Assembly: GCF_012027495.1 (NCBI RefSeq)
Contig: NZ_SNUK01000003.1
Coordinates: 310,001-374,000 of the forward strand
DNA length: 64,000 bases
Reading direction: 5' to 3'
DNA from: Thermococcus sp. JdF3
GTDB taxonomy: Archaea > Methanobacteriota_B > Thermococci > Thermococcales > Thermococcaceae
Both the position numbers and the translations under genes were made by a program. Shown piece after piece: positions 62,575-64,000 of this stretch (position 1 is the first letter of the stretch; every line of letters starts with the position of its first letter). Under the pieces are notes generated by a model. The model did not search any database. It was not told where the DNA came from and saw only the letters and a program-made list of their open reading frames with translations.

Positions 62575-64000
62575 GTTCCTCGCCGACGCGAGGGATAGGA
62601 TAGACAGCCTGAGCAACGCCATACTAACGCTGGAGAAAATCGTCAGGGACGGGGGCAGCGAGGAAGAGAAGAAGGCCATGATAGACCAGATTTTCCGCGA
62701 TGCCCACACACTAAAGGGCACGGCCGCCACGATGGGCTTCATGAAGCTCAGCGAGGTTGCCCACAAGATGGAGAACCTCTTTGACCTCGTGAGGAGCGGA
62801 AAGGTGGAGCCGACGCCTGGACTCATCGACGTACTTCTGGAGTTTCTCGACGCCATTGAGGCAATGGTCGACAGCATAGAGGAGAACGGCAACGAGGGAG
62901 ATTTTGACGTAGAGGAGCTGTTCGCCAAGGCGGAGAGGTTCTTTGGCGGAGGAGAAGGTGCCAAACGCGAGAGTGGCCCCGCAGAGGAGGCGGCACCCCC
63001 TGCGGAACCTCCCACAGGGGAGGAGAGCGAGGGAGGAGGCGAAGCCCCCGGGAGTGAGGCCCCTGAGGGAAGCATCCCGGGCAGGGTATACCGTGTTAGA
63101 GTCCACTTCCACAAAGACGCCCAGCTGAGGGGCATCAGGGGATTCCTGATACTCTCCGACCTGGAAGGCATCGGCGAAGTCCTCGAGACCACCCCCGATC
63201 GGAGCGTCATTGAAGACGGAAAAGCCGATGTGGATGTACTTGAATTCGTAATCGCGACCGAAGAGAGCCCCGAGAAGATAAAAACTATCGTGACCCGGCA
63301 TCCCGAGGTCAAGGATGCCGAGGTCGAGGTGCAGGGACAGGCCGCAGGCGAGGGTGCGAAAACGTACACGGTCACAGTGTACGTGCAGAAAGACGCCCCC
63401 CTCAAAGGGGTGCGCTCGTATCTGGTCCTCCAGGATCTTCAAAAGATAGGGGACGTTCAGAGAACCATCCCCGACCCCATTGCGATTCAGAACGGAGAGC
63501 TAATCGACGGGCACTATTTCAGGGTTCTGCTCGTCTCGAACGTTTCTCAGGAGGAGATATCCAAGACGGTTCTCAAGCATCCCGATGTTCAGGACGTTGA
63601 AATCACCGAGGGCGATGTCATCGATGCCCAAAGGCCCGTCCAGGAGAGCCCATCAAAAGAAAAAGCTCCCAGCACTACGGAAACCAAGACCCCCAAAAAG
63701 AAGAAACCTCCCTCGACCCCCAAGGTGAAGGTCTCCAAGATAATCAAGGTCGACGTCGGCCATCTGGACAGGCTGATGAACCTCGTCGGTGAGCTGGTCA
63801 TCACGAAGGGCAGGCTGGAGCAGATAGCGGAGAGGCTCGGCGACAGGGAACTCCTGGAGACCCTCTCAACCCTCTCAAGGCTCCTCACCGAGCTTCAGGA
63901 CGAGATCATGGAGATGCGCCTCACGCCGGTGGCGGAAGTCTTCAACAAGTTCCCGCGTATGGTTCGCGAGCTGGCGAGAAAGATGGGCAAGGAGGTCGAG
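62546..64000 (+). CDS. cheA: Chemotaxis histidine kinase CheA (cut by window end)
   Basis: The first 485 codons of CheA. Start GTG 62546, with GGGTGGTGCC upstream and 29 bases of overlap with cheB. The HPt domain (1-115) has the phosphorylated His54 in [11 protein letters not shown] Glu/Pro/Gly-rich linker (about 135-175) follows. Then come two tandem alpha/beta repeats of about 85 residues (178-265 and 271-353; [20 protein letters not shown] and [20 protein letters not shown]), probably P2-like domains that bind CheY and CheB. After a Lys/Pro linker comes the dimerisation domain ([21 protein letters not shown], about 405). The ATP-binding and CheW-binding parts lie outside the window. Confidence 0.93.
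   Translation, partial: MEDLSQYLDEFLADARDRIDSLSNAILTLEKIVRDGGSEEEKKAMIDQIFRDAHTLKGTAATMGFMKLSEVAHKMENLFDLVRSGKVEPTPGLIDVLLEFLDAIEAMVDSIEENGNEGDFDVEELFAKAERFFGGGEGAKRESGPAEEAAPPAEPPTGEESEGGGEAPGSEAPEGSIPGRVYRVRVHFHKDAQLRGIRGFLILSDLEGIGEVLETTPDRSVIEDGKADVDVLEFVIATEESPEKIKTIVTRHPEVKDAEVEVQGQAAGEGAKTYTVTVYVQKDAPLKGVRSYLVLQDLQKIGDVQRTIPDPIAIQNGELIDGHYFRVLLVSNVSQEEISKTVLKHPDVQDVEITEGDVIDAQRPVQESPSKEKAPSTTETKTPKKKKPPSTPKVKVSKIIKVDVGHLDRLMNLVGELVITKGRLEQIAERLGDRELLETLSTLSRLLTELQDEIMEMRLTPVAEVFNKFPRMVRELARKMGKEVE

Overview
The window is chromosomal DNA of a hyperthermophilic euryarchaeon of the order Thermococcales, most likely a Thermococcus. Evidence: archaeal ribosomal proteins (L39e, L31e, LX, S19e), aIF6, TFB, FEN-1, two Cdc48/VAT ATPases, ADP-forming acetyl-CoA synthetase alpha subunit, a CGP-CTERM sorting signal, an Phr-type heat-shock operator, TATA/BRE promoters and a complete archaellum operon. 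It is gene dense and fairly GC-rich. I saw no tRNA, rRNA, CRISPR array or insertion sequence.

Layout. 1-3.9 kb: start of a cdc48 gene (cut by the window edge), hsp20, a metallo-beta-lactamase protein and an ABC transporter pair. 3.9-16.5 kb: methylmalonyl-CoA mutase large subunit, a frameshifted CGP-CTERM surface protein and its shorter paralogue, the L39e-L31e-aIF6-LX translation cluster, a VapBC-type pair, the CRM protein-S19e pair, a PDCD5 protein, TFB and FEN-1. 16.5-37 kb: acdA, a phosphoesterase, the second cdc48 gene overlapping an uncharacterised RNase H-like gene, moeA, serS, an AAA ATPase with repeated operators, a TPR protein, sua5, a glycosyltransferase, a secreted CWB2 protein, asnB, two overlapping ASCH genes, and a pilin-like protein next to its presumed prepilin peptidase. 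A structured gap at 37.28-37.42 kb holds a convincing H/ACA guide RNA whose pocket matches a conserved 16S rRNA segment, followed by a possible C/D-type RNA.

38.8-64 kb is a motility and taxis region. The minus-strand archaellum operon runs from five archaellin genes (arlB1-5) through arlC, arlD/E, arlF, arlG, arlH, arlI and arlJ, and ends in a translationally coupled gene for a secreted, membrane-anchored protein. A very large secreted CARDB protein is divergent from it. Beyond lie a methyltransferase gene and an EarA-like winged-helix regulator, a coiled-coil membrane protein, cheW with a sensorless chemoreceptor, and a plus-strand cheR-cheY-cheB-cheA operon (cheA cut by the window end).

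How it works together: the motor and filament (arl), the taxis relay (che) and a candidate regulator (earA) are adjacent, and a CTACACA-type motif recurs upstream of the archaellum, cheR and chemoreceptor promoters. It is repeated with an exact 12-bp period at the first two, and lies at an identical distance from TATA at the last two. This suggests one transcriptional switch for motility and taxis.
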